NCBI GenBank assembly: GCA_022707665.1
Contig: JAKJAE010000065.1
Coordinates: 1-11,222 of the forward strand
DNA from: Chloroflexota bacterium
GTDB taxonomy: Bacteria > Chloroflexota > Anaerolineae > B4-G1 > SLSP01
Direction of reading: 5' to 3'
DNA length: 11,222 nt
This document shows positions 1 through 7,500 of this stretch, in pieces (position 1 is the first letter of the stretch; every line of letters begins with the position of its first letter). A program made the position numbers and the translations under genes. Under the pieces are notes generated by a model. The model saw nothing but the letters and a program-made list of their open reading frames with translations, did not search any database and was not told the DNA's origin.

Positions 1-307
1 GGACCCTCGCAAGGTTTCTGCGCTCGTGGTATGCCAGCGAACAGCAGAACCCCTCGCAGAGTCCAGAAACTCTGCGAGGGGAGGCTTTTCCTTGCGAGGG
101 TTTCTGGACCCTCGCAAGGTTTCTGCGCTCGTGGCATGCCAGCGGGCAGCAGAACCCCTCGCAGAGTCCGGAAACTCTGCGAGGGGAGGCTTTTCCTTGC
201 GAGGGTTTCTGGACCCTCGCAAGGTTTCTGCGCTCGTGGTATGCCAGCGAACAGCAGAACCCCTCGCAGAGTCCGGAAACTCTGCGAGGGGAGGCCTTTC
301 CTTGCGA
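1..307. repeat. Three tandem copies of a 105-bp unit, each with two perfect hairpins
   Basis: Copies begin at 1, 106 and 211; the third breaks off near 307, where TTGCGAGGG becomes TTGCGATGG. Copies differ at only a few bases. Each unit carries a type A hairpin (50-81, 155-186, 260-291) with 13-bp arms CCCCTCGCAGAGT / ACTCTGCGAGGGG around a 6-nt loop (CCAGAA or CCGGAA). A type B hairpin (90-119, 195-224) has 12-bp arms CCTTGCGAGGGT / ACCCTCGCAAGG around TTCTGG. Position 1 already lies next to a type B right arm, so the array probably extends left of the window. The alternating palindromes resemble REP/BIME-type intergenic repeats. Since 105 is 35 codons, one frame stays open through the array, but the resulting 35-residue peptide repeat looks like a by-product rather than a gene. 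Related hairpins recur at 2519-2686. Confidence 0.95.
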
Positions 308-329
308 TGGGGAGAGACCGGCCTATCAT
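302..329 (+). promoter_or_regulatory. Possible sigma70-type promoter for the glycosidase gene
   Basis: TTGCGA (302-307) and TATCAT (324-329) are separated by 16 nt and match the -35 and -10 consensus at 4 of 6 and 5 of 6 bases. Transcription would start near 336, leaving a leader of about 50 nt before the ATG at 387. The -35 element is the last piece of the third repeat copy, so the broken repeat may supply part of the promoter. This is a pattern match only; such matches arise by chance and the host sigma factor is unknown. Confidence 0.35.
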
Positions 330-373
330 CCAATCGGGTCGACCATAGAACGGCCCCAACCCCGCGCCCTTTC

Positions 374-378
374 AGGAG
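374..378 (+). promoter_or_regulatory. Shine-Dalgarno AGGAG for the glycosidase gene
   Basis: AGGAG lies 8 nt upstream of the ATG at 387 and supports that start over the out-of-frame ATGs nearby. Confidence 0.7.
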
Positions 379-386
379 ATACGCCC

Positions 387-2501
387 ATGGACACATGCGT
401 CCTCGAAAACCACGCCCTGCGCCTCACCTTCGACCGCGCCACCGGCGCGTTGGTCGGCCTCACTGCCATCGAGACCAACTGGAGTCTGCTCGACCGCCCG
501 CACCTGGGGCTCTCGTTCCGGCTGCTGGTGCCGCTCCGCCGCTCGACTGACGACTGGCTCACCGGCAAGCGCAATAACCCGGTCTTCGGCGAAAAGCAAG
601 CCCTCACGTCACTCGACGTCGCCGCCGACGGCCGGAGCGCCACCTTCATCTGGGACGGCGTCACCTCGGAGGAAGGCGGCCCGCTGGATATCAAGGTGGT
701 CCTCACCGTGGACATGGCCCCCGTCGCGGCTGTCCCCGCCGTCACCTTTACGATGACGATCGAGAACCGCTCGCCTTACACCGTCGAGGCCGCCTTCTGC
801 CCCTATCTGGGGGACATCGCGCACCCCGAGGGCGCGGACTGGTTCAAGACCTTCATCTACCAGTACGCCACGGCGGGCGAGGCGTCGCTGTGGCCCACCT
901 ACACCAACATGCGCGGCTACTACGGCGTCGACTATCCCATCCAGCTCGCCGCCGGCGCGCCGATGTCGCCCTACATCCTGCTGCGCAGCGCGGATCAGGG
1001 GCTCTACGCCGGCGTCGCCGCGCCGAGCTCCGAGCTCGTGGCCTGGCACACCGAGCTGCACCCGGGCTACGGCAGCTCGATCGACGCGCGCGTGCCCGAG
1101 ACGCGAACCATCGCCGGGCAGGATGTGGCCACGCGCTTCGCAGCGGTCCACATGCCCTTCATCCAGCCGGGCGAGACGCGCGCACTCACGCCGGTGATGC
1201 TGGCCCCCTTCCAGGGTGGCTGGCAGCAGGGCGTCGAGGTCTACAAAGCCTGGCGCAACACGTGGATGCGCACGCCGGCCCTCCCCGCGTGGGCGCGCGA
1301 GCCCCACGCGTGGCAGCAGATCCACATCAACTCGCCCGAGGATGAGCTGCGCATCCGCTTTACGGACCTAGTCAAGGTGGGAGAGGAATGCGCCCGCCAC
1401 GGCGTCAAGGCCATCCAGTTGACGGGCTGGAACTTCGGCGGGCAGGACCAAGGCAATCCCTCCCACGACCCCGACCCGCGCCTGGGCACCTTCGAGGAGC
1501 TGCGCGAGGCCATCGCCGCCATCCAGGCGCTGGGCGTGAAGGTGATCCTCTTTGCCAAGTTCACGTGGGCCGACCGGGCGACCGAGCGCTTCCGCAAAGA
1601 GCTCATCAAGTATGCCGTCAAGGACCCCTACGGAGACTACCAGGTCCATCCGGGCTACCAGTACCACACGATGACGCAGTTGCTCGACCTTAACAGTAAG
1701 CGCTTCGTGCCGATGTGCTTCCTGAGCGAGGACTATCTGCGCATCTGCGAGGAGGAATTCCAGAAGACGCTGGACCTGGGCGCCGACGGCATCCTGTTCG
1801 ATGAGTGCCTGCACCACAGCCCGACGCTGCTCTGCTTCGACGAGAGCCACGGCCATCGCTACGCCGCGCCGGTCTACGCCAACGACAACCGGCTGATCCA
1901 GGGCTTCGCCGAAATGGCCTGGAAGCGCAACCCCGACTTCCTGTTTGCCGCAGAGGCCGCCTACGACTGGGAGTTCGAGGCCTATCAGGCGTCCTACCAC
2001 CGCAGCGAGAGCAAACACCACATCCCGCTCAGCCGCGTTATGCTGCCCCACGCCCTGCTGGTGACGGCGGTGACCGGCTTCAACGACCGCAATATGGTCA
2101 ACCAGTGCCTGCTCTACCGGTACGCCATCAGCTACGAGCCCTACAACTTCAAGGGACACCTCGACGACTATCCCGAGACGATGGCCTACGGCAAGCAGAT
2201 GGACGCGCTGCGCACCGAGCTGCGCGACATCTTCTGGGACGGTGAGTTCCGCCACGAGATCGGCGCCACGGTCACCGTTGAGGGTGCGCGCCACCACCCC
2301 TACGCCGTCTATGCCGGACGCTCAGATGGCAGGCCCGGCGTGGTGGTGGCCAACTACGATGACCACAAGACGGTCACGGTGGCGGTAACGATGGACGACG
2401 GCACGCGCCTGACCCGCTACCGGCTCGTCGACGACCCGCGATGGACGTCCACCGACGAGGGCATCGTCCTGCCGCCCTGCTCGGCAGCGGTGGTCGTCTA
2501 G
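387..2501 (+). CDS. TIM-barrel glycoside-hydrolase-like protein (DUF6259-like)
   Basis: A 704-residue protein with no signal peptide or membrane segment, so probably cytoplasmic. Residues 1-275 look like an N-terminal beta-sandwich (it opens LENHALRLTFDRATGAL, common in sugar-binding and mutarotase-like folds). Residues 295-600 look like a (beta/alpha)8 barrel, and 620-704 like a small C-terminal beta domain. Barrel landmarks are KAIQLTGWNFGG (341-352), GVKVILFAKFTW (383-394), the strand end DGILFDE with D467, D472 and E473, and FLFAAEAAYDWE with E523 and D527. By analogy with clan GH-D enzymes such as GH36, D472 could be the nucleophile and E523 or D527 the acid/base; that assignment is inference. 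It most resembles the uncharacterised DUF6259 group. The substrate is unknown; an alpha-linked glycoside is plausible. There is no sugar transporter or regulator in view, and the gene stands alone between two blocks of palindromic repeats. Confidence 0.8.
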   Translation: MDTCVLENHALRLTFDRATGALVGLTAIETNWSLLDRPHLGLSFRLLVPLRRSTDDWLTGKRNNPVFGEKQALTSLDVAADGRSATFIWDGVTSEEGGPLDIKVVLTVDMAPVAAVPAVTFTMTIENRSPYTVEAAFCPYLGDIAHPEGADWFKTFIYQYATAGEASLWPTYTNMRGYYGVDYPIQLAAGAPMSPYILLRSADQGLYAGVAAPSSELVAWHTELHPGYGSSIDARVPETRTIAGQDVATRFAAVHMPFIQPGETRALTPVMLAPFQGGWQQGVEVYKAWRNTWMRTPALPAWAREPHAWQQIHINSPEDELRIRFTDLVKVGEECARHGVKAIQLTGWNFGGQDQGNPSHDPDPRLGTFEELREAIAAIQALGVKVILFAKFTWADRATERFRKELIKYAVKDPYGDYQVHPGYQYHTMTQLLDLNSKRFVPMCFLSEDYLRICEEEFQKTLDLGADGILFDECLHHSPTLLCFDESHGHRYAAPVYANDNRLIQGFAEMAWKRNPDFLFAAEAAYDWEFEAYQASYHRSESKHHIPLSRVMLPHALLVTAVTGFNDRNMVNQCLLYRYAISYEPYNFKGHLDDYPETMAYGKQMDALRTELRDIFWDGEFRHEIGATVTVEGARHHPYAVYAGRSDGRPGVVVANYDDHKTVTVAVTMDDGTRLTRYRLVDDPRWTSTDEGIVLPPCSAAVVV

Positions 2502-2518
2502 GGATCACACAGACCTTG

Positions 2519-2564
2519 CCCTTGCGAGGGTTTCCCCGCGTTCCGACGCGCACCCTCGCAAGGG
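2519..2564. terminator. Possible transcription-stopping hairpin after the glycosidase gene
   Basis: A perfect 13-bp stem, with a nested 5-bp stem in its loop, begins 17 nt after the TAG at 2499-2501. It lies in a convergent gap, where structures of this kind often end transcription from both sides. There is no U-tract, so it is not a canonical intrinsic terminator. A role in mRNA 3'-end stability, or simple repeat residence, is equally possible. Confidence 0.3.
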
Positions 2565-2686
2565 TTCTGGCGCTCGACCGCGTTGCTCCGCATGCCGGAA
2601 CCCCTCGCAGGGCGCGGAAGCCCTGCGAGGGGAAGATCTCCCCTTGCGAGGGTTTCCCCGCGTTCCGACGCGCACCCTCGCAAGGG
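2519..2686. repeat. Diverged B-A-B copy of the hairpin repeat family
   Basis: Three palindromes follow each other. Two type B hairpins (2519-2564 and 2641-2686, 122 bp apart) have 13-bp arms CCCTTGCGAGGGT / ACCCTCGCAAGGG and a longer loop that itself folds (CGCGT-TCCG-ACGCG). Between them is a type A hairpin (2601-2632), CCCCTCGCAGGGC / GCCCTGCGAGGGG around GCGGAA. Order and core sequences match the array at 1-307, but the units are longer and two stem pairs of type A have changed on both arms. The block fills most of the gap between the convergent glycosidase and ada genes. In the remaining 2687-2764 I see nothing recognisable. Confidence 0.93.
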
Positions 2687-2764
2687 TTCCAAGCGCGCAA
2701 CTGCGTTGACCCCAGAACCCGCGGCTCAGCACTCTCGCGACCGCGAAATGCGATGGCCCTGGGT

Positions 2765-3817
2765 CTATGCCTCCTCGCGCTCCAGGAGCGCGCGCTTGCG
2801 CTCGAGGCCCCAGCGATAGCCGCCCAGCTCCCCATCGCCGCGCACCACTCGGTGGCACGGCACGGCGACGGCAAGGCGGTTCGACGCGCAGGCTTGCGCC
2901 ACGGCGCGAGCCCCCCGGGGATTCCCGACCCGCGCCGCGAGCTCGGCATAGCTGACGGTCGAGCCAGCCGGGATCTGTTGCAGTGCCGCCCAGACCCGGC
3001 GCTGGAACGCGGTCCCCTGGATATCGAGCGGGAGCGAGAGCCCGCGTTCCGGCGCCTCCAGGAGCGCGAGGACCTCGCGCTCCGCATCCGCCAGCCCGGC
3101 GCCGTCCTCGCCAAGGTCGGCGCGCGGGAAATCGGCGCGCAGCCGCGCGACCAGGGCCTCCGGGTCATCGCCAAGGTCGATGCGGCAAAGGCCCTGGTCC
3201 GTTGCAGCAATCAACACCCAACCGAGATAGCCCTGCGCCAGAGCGTAATGGATAGCCATGTCGGCGCCTCCTGTCTTGTACTGAGCGGGCTTCATCCCCA
3301 GTGCGGGGGACGCGTAGAAGGTGCCCGCCGACCCAAAGCCCGCGCCATAGACCGCGTCCGTGACCGTCTCCCCGGCGCGCAGGCCCTCGCGGACGCGGCG
3401 CGCCCGCATCTCCATCGCGTACTGTTTGGGTGAGACCCCCACACGCTCCTTGAAGAGCCGCTGAAAGTGAGTGGGGCTGTAGCCGGCGGCATCCGCCAGC
3501 TCCCGCAAGGTGGGCGCGCGCTCGGCCTGTTCGATCGCCCTGCAGGCCTCGATCACGGCCTGCAGCGCCGCATCCGACGCCGCCGGCATCCGGGGCCTGC
3601 AGCGCTTGCACGGGCGGAACCCGGCAGCCTCCGCGGCCTGCCAGGCATCGAAGAAGCTCACATTGTCGCGGTTGGGCAAACGCGACGGGCAGCCGGGCCG
3701 ACAATAGATGCCCGTCTTCGACACCGCGTACACAAAGGCATCGGCTGCCGCCGGATCGCGCTCCGCCACGGCGTCCCAGCGCGCCGCATCCGTCTGATAG
3801 GCTTGAGGATCGTTCAC
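2765..3817 (-). CDS. ada: Bifunctional Ada: methyl-phosphotriester sensor / O6-alkylguanine-DNA methyltransferase
   Basis: The 350-residue product is close to the 354 of E. coli Ada. Residues 1-78 form the Ada zinc domain with C39, C43, C70 and C73 (GIYCRPGC and PCKRC); C39 corresponds to the residue that accepts methyl groups from phosphotriesters. Residues about 85-185 are an AraC-type double helix-turn-helix (TLRELADAAGYSPTHFQRLF). Residues 190-350 are the methyltransferase part with PCHRVV, where C321 takes the alkyl group from O6-alkylguanine, followed by GGYRWG. In this family, self-methylation of the N domain turns the protein into a transcription activator, including of its own gene. 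The start is GTG at 3815-3817, supported by GGAGG 6 nt upstream and by family length. The stop is TAG at 2765-2767. No alkB or alkA follows; the gene is a single unit converging on the glycosidase gene. Confidence 0.96.
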   Translation of the reverse strand: MNDPQAYQTDAARWDAVAERDPAAADAFVYAVSKTGIYCRPGCPSRLPNRDNVSFFDAWQAAEAAGFRPCKRCRPRMPAASDAALQAVIEACRAIEQAERAPTLRELADAAGYSPTHFQRLFKERVGVSPKQYAMEMRARRVREGLRAGETVTDAVYGAGFGSAGTFYASPALGMKPAQYKTGGADMAIHYALAQGYLGWVLIAATDQGLCRIDLGDDPEALVARLRADFPRADLGEDGAGLADAEREVLALLEAPERGLSLPLDIQGTAFQRRVWAALQQIPAGSTVSYAELAARVGNPRGARAVAQACASNRLAVAVPCHRVVRGDGELGGYRWGLERKRALLEREEA

Positions 3818-3823
3818 GGACCA

Positions 3824-3828
3824 CCTCC
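3824..3828 (-). promoter_or_regulatory. Shine-Dalgarno GGAGG deciding the GTG start of ada
   Basis: On the minus strand GGAGG lies 6 nt before the GTG at 3817. An ATG at 3828-3830 is out of frame and overlaps the ribosome site, so GTG is the likely start. Confidence 0.75.
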
Positions 3829-3839
3829 ATCCACGAACC

Positions 3840-3889
3840 AGTATACGGTAGTGCGTGCGCCGGGGCTATCGATTTCTTGCGCTGTAATC
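3840..3889 (-). promoter_or_regulatory. ada promoter with Ada operator
   Basis: Read on the minus strand, 3875-3889 is GATTACAGCGCAAGA. It matches the E. coli ada operator, recalled as AATTAAAGCGCAAGA, at 13 of 15 bases, including the GCAA box with a 6-nt spacer from a GAT in place of AAT. A -10 element TATACT lies at 3840-3845 with no good -35 (TAGCCC at the expected place), as expected for a promoter that needs activator contact. Transcription would start near 3833, only about 16 nt before the GTG, and the operator would centre near -49. Auto-activation by methylated Ada is therefore likely. The comparison sequence comes from memory, not from a search. Confidence 0.7.
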
Positions 3890-4238
3890 CGGTAGGGGCA
3901 CCCCTTGTGGGTGGCCTCTGGTTAGCCGTTCCGGGGCCCGGAGGGCAGGGACAAGCCCTGCCCCTACAACCGGAAACGCGCAGGCCCACGTTGGGAAATG
4001 CGGTCGGCGCGTTCAAATCGCTGACCGCCCGCGCCTATATCGCCGTGTCCACAATGCCGGCTGGCCTGCATTCGACCGCCGGATCTGGCAGCGCAACTAC
4101 TGGGAACACGTCGTGCGCAACGAGACCGAGCACGAGCGCACGGTAGGCTACGTCCTCGACAATCCATCGCGCTGGCGACCGGACGAGCACACCGATGACG
4201 CATGGCCCGATTTCCTCGACCCGTATGATTCGCCATAG
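3886..4238 (+). pseudogene. Remnant of a Y1/RAYT (IS200-like) transposase, 5'-truncated and frameshifted
   Basis: Two adjoining reading frames together give the C-terminal half of a REP-associated tyrosine transposase. Frame one (3886-about 4050) reads NPVGAPLVGG, then a linker with GQGQALPLQPETRRPTLG and VGAFKSLTARAYIAV. A one-base shift near 4050 moves to frame two (4050-4238), with GWPAFDRRIWQRNYWEHVVR, then NETEHERTVGYVLDNPSRW and a TAG at 4236. WQRNYWEHVVRNE is the conserved C-terminal helix block that carries the tyrosine in this family. The N-terminal HUH domain, with its HxH motif, is absent. No start codon or ribosome site is apparent and the gene cannot make an active enzyme. It abuts the ada operator, so an element once inserted or recombined here. 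Assignment rests on remembered family motifs and is firm for the C-terminal block. Confidence 0.85.
3889..3973. repeat. GTAGGGGCA...TGCCCCTAC inverted repeat with inner hairpin, inside the transposase remnant
   Basis: Outer arms GTAGGGGCA (3892-3900) and TGCCCCTAC (3959-3967) are exact reverse complements and are flanked by CCGG on both sides (imperfect on the right). Nested in the right part is GGGCAGGG-ACAAG-CCCTGCCC (3943-3963), an 8-bp stem. A weaker hairpin, GCACCC-CTTGT-GGGTGGC, lies in the left part. The whole element is in frame with the transposase linker (VGAPLVGG to GQGQALPLQ). It is unrelated in sequence to the CCTTGCGAGGG family elsewhere in the window. Confidence 0.8.
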
Positions 4239-4411
4239 GTGCCCGATCCGATAGTACACGGCGAGCGAGCGGATGGAGCGCGTGTTCCGCCGAAACACGC
4301 ACAGGCCAGCACGGTCCTGGCAACGAGGCTCAGGATGATGTGGACGCGCGCTCCGTAGAGATAGTCCTTCACCCCATTTGCCGCCACACTTACCTCGTGT
4401 CGCTCTTTGAA
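4239..4411. other. Gap with no recognisable gene
   Basis: Between the transposase stop and the operon promoter I find no protein family signature on either strand. Minus-strand open frames here continue into antisense of the helicase gene and look incidental. One small hairpin is present, GCGTGTT-CCGCCGA-AACACGC (4280-4300), without a U-tract. The stretch may be older mobile-element debris. Confidence 0.5.
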
Positions 4412-4440
4412 TTGGCACGCAACAATAATGCGACTATGAT
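4412..4440 (+). promoter_or_regulatory. Sigma70-type promoter of the helicase operon
   Basis: TTGGCA (4412-4417) and TATGAT (4435-4440) are exactly 17 nt apart, each matching consensus at 5 of 6 bases except the -35, which matches at 4 or 5 depending on the position weighting. They lie in a locally AT-rich patch (AACAATAATG) within otherwise GC-rich DNA. A start near 4447 gives a leader of about 64 nt before the ATG at 4511. It is the best promoter match I see in the window. Confidence 0.6.
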
Positions 4441-4510
4441 GGATTCGTATGCGTCGAGAAACCAGCAAAGTGCAAGACCGGCAAGGTGATGACCCACCAG
4501 AGGGAATGCA

Positions 4511-7500
4511 ATGGACGTCTTCGACCTTAGAAACGCGCTGATTGCTGACTATGCCTCCTACATCAGGAGCTTCATCCAGATCCGCGATGCCCGGATCCGC
4601 GCTTATGTGGACCAGGCGCTCGACCAGGGTCTCCTGTGGCCCGATCCGCTCATCCAGCTTAACCCGTCGTTCGAGCCGGGAAGCTGGGTCGACGACCTCT
4701 GTGATGAAGGGCTTCTCCACCCTGCCTGCAGATGGGTATTCCGTCGCAAAGCACACGCCCAGGACCGTGGCCAACCCCTGCGCCTGCACCGCCACCAGGA
4801 GGATGCCATCCGCACGGCCCGGGCTGGCCACAACTATGTTCTGACCACGGGCACCGGCTCCGGCAAGAGCCTCGCCTACATCATCCCCATCGTCGACCAC
4901 GTCCTCCGCCACGGGAGTGGCAAGGGCACCCAGGCCATCATCGTCTACCCGATGAACGCCCTGGCCAACAGCCAACTTGGCGAGCTCGAGAAGTTCCTCA
5001 AGTTCGGCACCGACGACGGCAGGGGGCCGGTGACCTTTGAGCGGTACACCGGTCAGGAGAACGACGAAGAGAAGAAGCGGATCATGGCCAATCCGCCGGA
5101 CATCCTCTTGACGAACTATGTCATGCTGGAGCTGATCCTCACTCGTCCCGACGAGCGCAAGACGTTGGTCAACGCGGCGCAGGGATTGCGTTTCCTGGTG
5201 CTCGACGAGTTGCATACCTATCGCGGCCGCCAGGGCGCCGACGTCGCCATGCTCGTCCGCCGTGTTCGTGAAGCCCTCAACGCCGACGCCATGCAGTGCG
5301 TCGGCACCTCGGCCACGCTGGCGGGCCAGGGAAGCCTCGAGCAACAGCAGGCGGAAGTGGCGAGAGTGGCGTCCACCCTTTTCGGTGCGCCGGTGCGCCC
5401 GGAGCACGTCATCGGCGAGACACTACGGCGCGCCACCAGGGAGGCTGTAGCGACGGACGCGAGCTTCCTCGCCCGGCTCCGCGCGAGCATCCAGAGCCCG
5501 GCCCTGCCCACGGACTACGATGCCTTCGTCGCCCACCCGCTCGCGAGCTGGGTCGAAAGCACCCTGGGATTGTCAGCCGACACCAGCAGCGGACGCCTCG
5601 TCCGTGCCCATCCCCGGAGCCTCACCGGCGAGGGCGGAGCAGGCCACGACCTGAGCGCGCTGACCGGGCTGCCCGAATCTGACTGCATCGGCGCTCTGCA
5701 GGCCACGCTGATGGCAGGGTACGATGCCGAGAATCCCCAGACGAAATTCCCGGCCTTTGCCTTCCGCCTCCATCAGTTCATCAGCCGGGGCGACACGGTG
5801 TATGCCTCTCTGGAGCCGGAGGGCCGCCGCCACGTCACCGTCCATGGACAGATGTTTGTTCCGGGCGAGCGAGACAAGGTGTTGCTGCCATTGGCCTTCT
5901 GCCGGGAGTGTGGTCAGGAGTACTACGTAGTTCGGGCAGCCAAGGACCCCGAGACGAAGGCCGACCGCTACATCGCCCGCGACCTCGGCGAGGTCCGTGG
6001 TTCCGAGGGCGGCGAACCCGGCTTCCTCTATCTGAGCGAGGCTGACCCCTGGCCTGAGGATAGCCGCGAGGCCCTTGACCGTCTCCCCGAGGACTGGCTT
6101 GAGGAGCAAAACGGCCAGCTCGTCATCAAGCGAAGCCAGCGCAAGAACCTGCCCATCGTGCGGCGCGTAGCGCCCAACGGCGTTGCCGGGCCTTCGGGCC
6201 AGACCGTGACCTTTCTCCAGGCGCCTTTCCGCTTCTGCCTGCACTGCGGCGTCTCCTATGACGCCCGGCAGTCGTCGGACTTCGGCAAGCTCACCCAACT
6301 GAGCTCCGGGGGGCGCTCCACGGATACGACCATTCTGGGTCTATCGCTCATCCAGAAGCTCAAGAACGATGAAACCCTCCGCCCGGAAGCACGCAAGCTC
6401 CTGAGCTTCACCGACAACCGCCAGGACGCGTCACTGCAGGCCGGCCACTTCAACGACTTTGTCGAGATCACCCTGCTGCGCTCCGCACTCTATCGCGCCG
6501 CCGAGGCTGCCGGAGACGCGGGGATCACGCACGATGTGCTGACGATCAAGGTCTTCGAGTCGCTCGCTCTCCCGATCGAGGTCTATGCCAGTGACCCCGA
6601 GGTCCGTTTTGCCCAGAGGGCGGAGACCGACCGTGCCCTGCGCGAGGTGCTCGGCTACCGGCTTTACCGCGATCTGCGCCGCGGCTGGCGCATCACGTCG
6701 CCCAACCTCGAGCAGTGTGGCCTCTTGCGAATCGACTACGTGTCGCTGGATGAGCTGTGTGCGGCCCAGGACGTCTGGCAGCACACGCACGCGGCGCTGG
6801 CATCGGCCACACCCGAGACGCGAATGCGGATCGCCCGTGTCTTGCTCGACTACATGCGCCGTGAGCTGGCGATCAAAGTCACCTACCTGGACCAGGCCAA
6901 CCAGGAAAGCATCAAACAGCTCAGCAGCCAGCGATTGGTTGCTCCCTGGGCCCTCGACGAGAATGAGGACTTCCACCACGCCGCGATCCTCTTCCCCCGC
7001 CCTCAGATGGCCCACGAGGACGAGTATCGCGGGAACCGCTTCTTGTCGCCCCGGGGTGGCTTTGGGCTCTTCCTCCGGCGTACCACGACCTTCCCGGACT
7101 ATCACGAGCGTCTCACGATCCCCGAGACGGAAGCCCTCATCGACCAGATCCTCGATGGGCTGCGGATCGCCGGCCTCGTTGAGCGCGTGGTCGATGCCAG
7201 GAATGATCCCGGGGGAAAGCCCGGCTTCCAGCTCCTGGCCTCGGGCATGATCTGGCGCGCCGGTGACGGCACAACGGCGTTCCACGACCCGATCCGCGTA
7301 CCCCGGATGCCCGAACAGGGCGGCAAGACCAACCCCTTCTTCGTCGACTTCTACCGCTCGGTCGGACGAAAGGTGTTGGGCATCGAGGCGCGGGAGCACA
7401 CGGCTCAGGTGCCGGCGGCCGAACGGGAGGACCGCGAGGCGCGCTTCCGCAAGGCGACCCTGCCCATCCTCTTCTGCTCGCCGACGATGGAGCTCGGTGT

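Noticed and set aside
1-307. CRISPR array
   Set aside because: The units are nearly identical along all 105 bp, so there are no unique spacers between conserved repeats. The hairpins fit REP-like repeats instead.
26-550. Open frame of 174 codons with a 35-residue repeated peptide
   Set aside because: It is the tandem 105-bp palindromic repeat read in a frame kept open by its length. It then runs out of frame into the glycosidase gene and has no ribosome site.
609-2297. Minus-strand open frames (238 and 309 codons) opposite the glycosidase gene
   Set aside because: No recognisable motifs or ribosome sites, and they lie fully inside the better-supported plus-strand gene.
4280-4300. Intrinsic terminator hairpin (7-bp stem)
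   Set aside because: The loop is 7 nt, the stem is short and no T-run follows on either strand.
4489-4530. 13-codon upstream open frame (ATG 4489, TAG 4528) overlapping the helicase start
   Set aside because: The only purine-rich stretch before it is 2 nt from the ATG, too close for a ribosome site. Short frames like this arise easily by chance.
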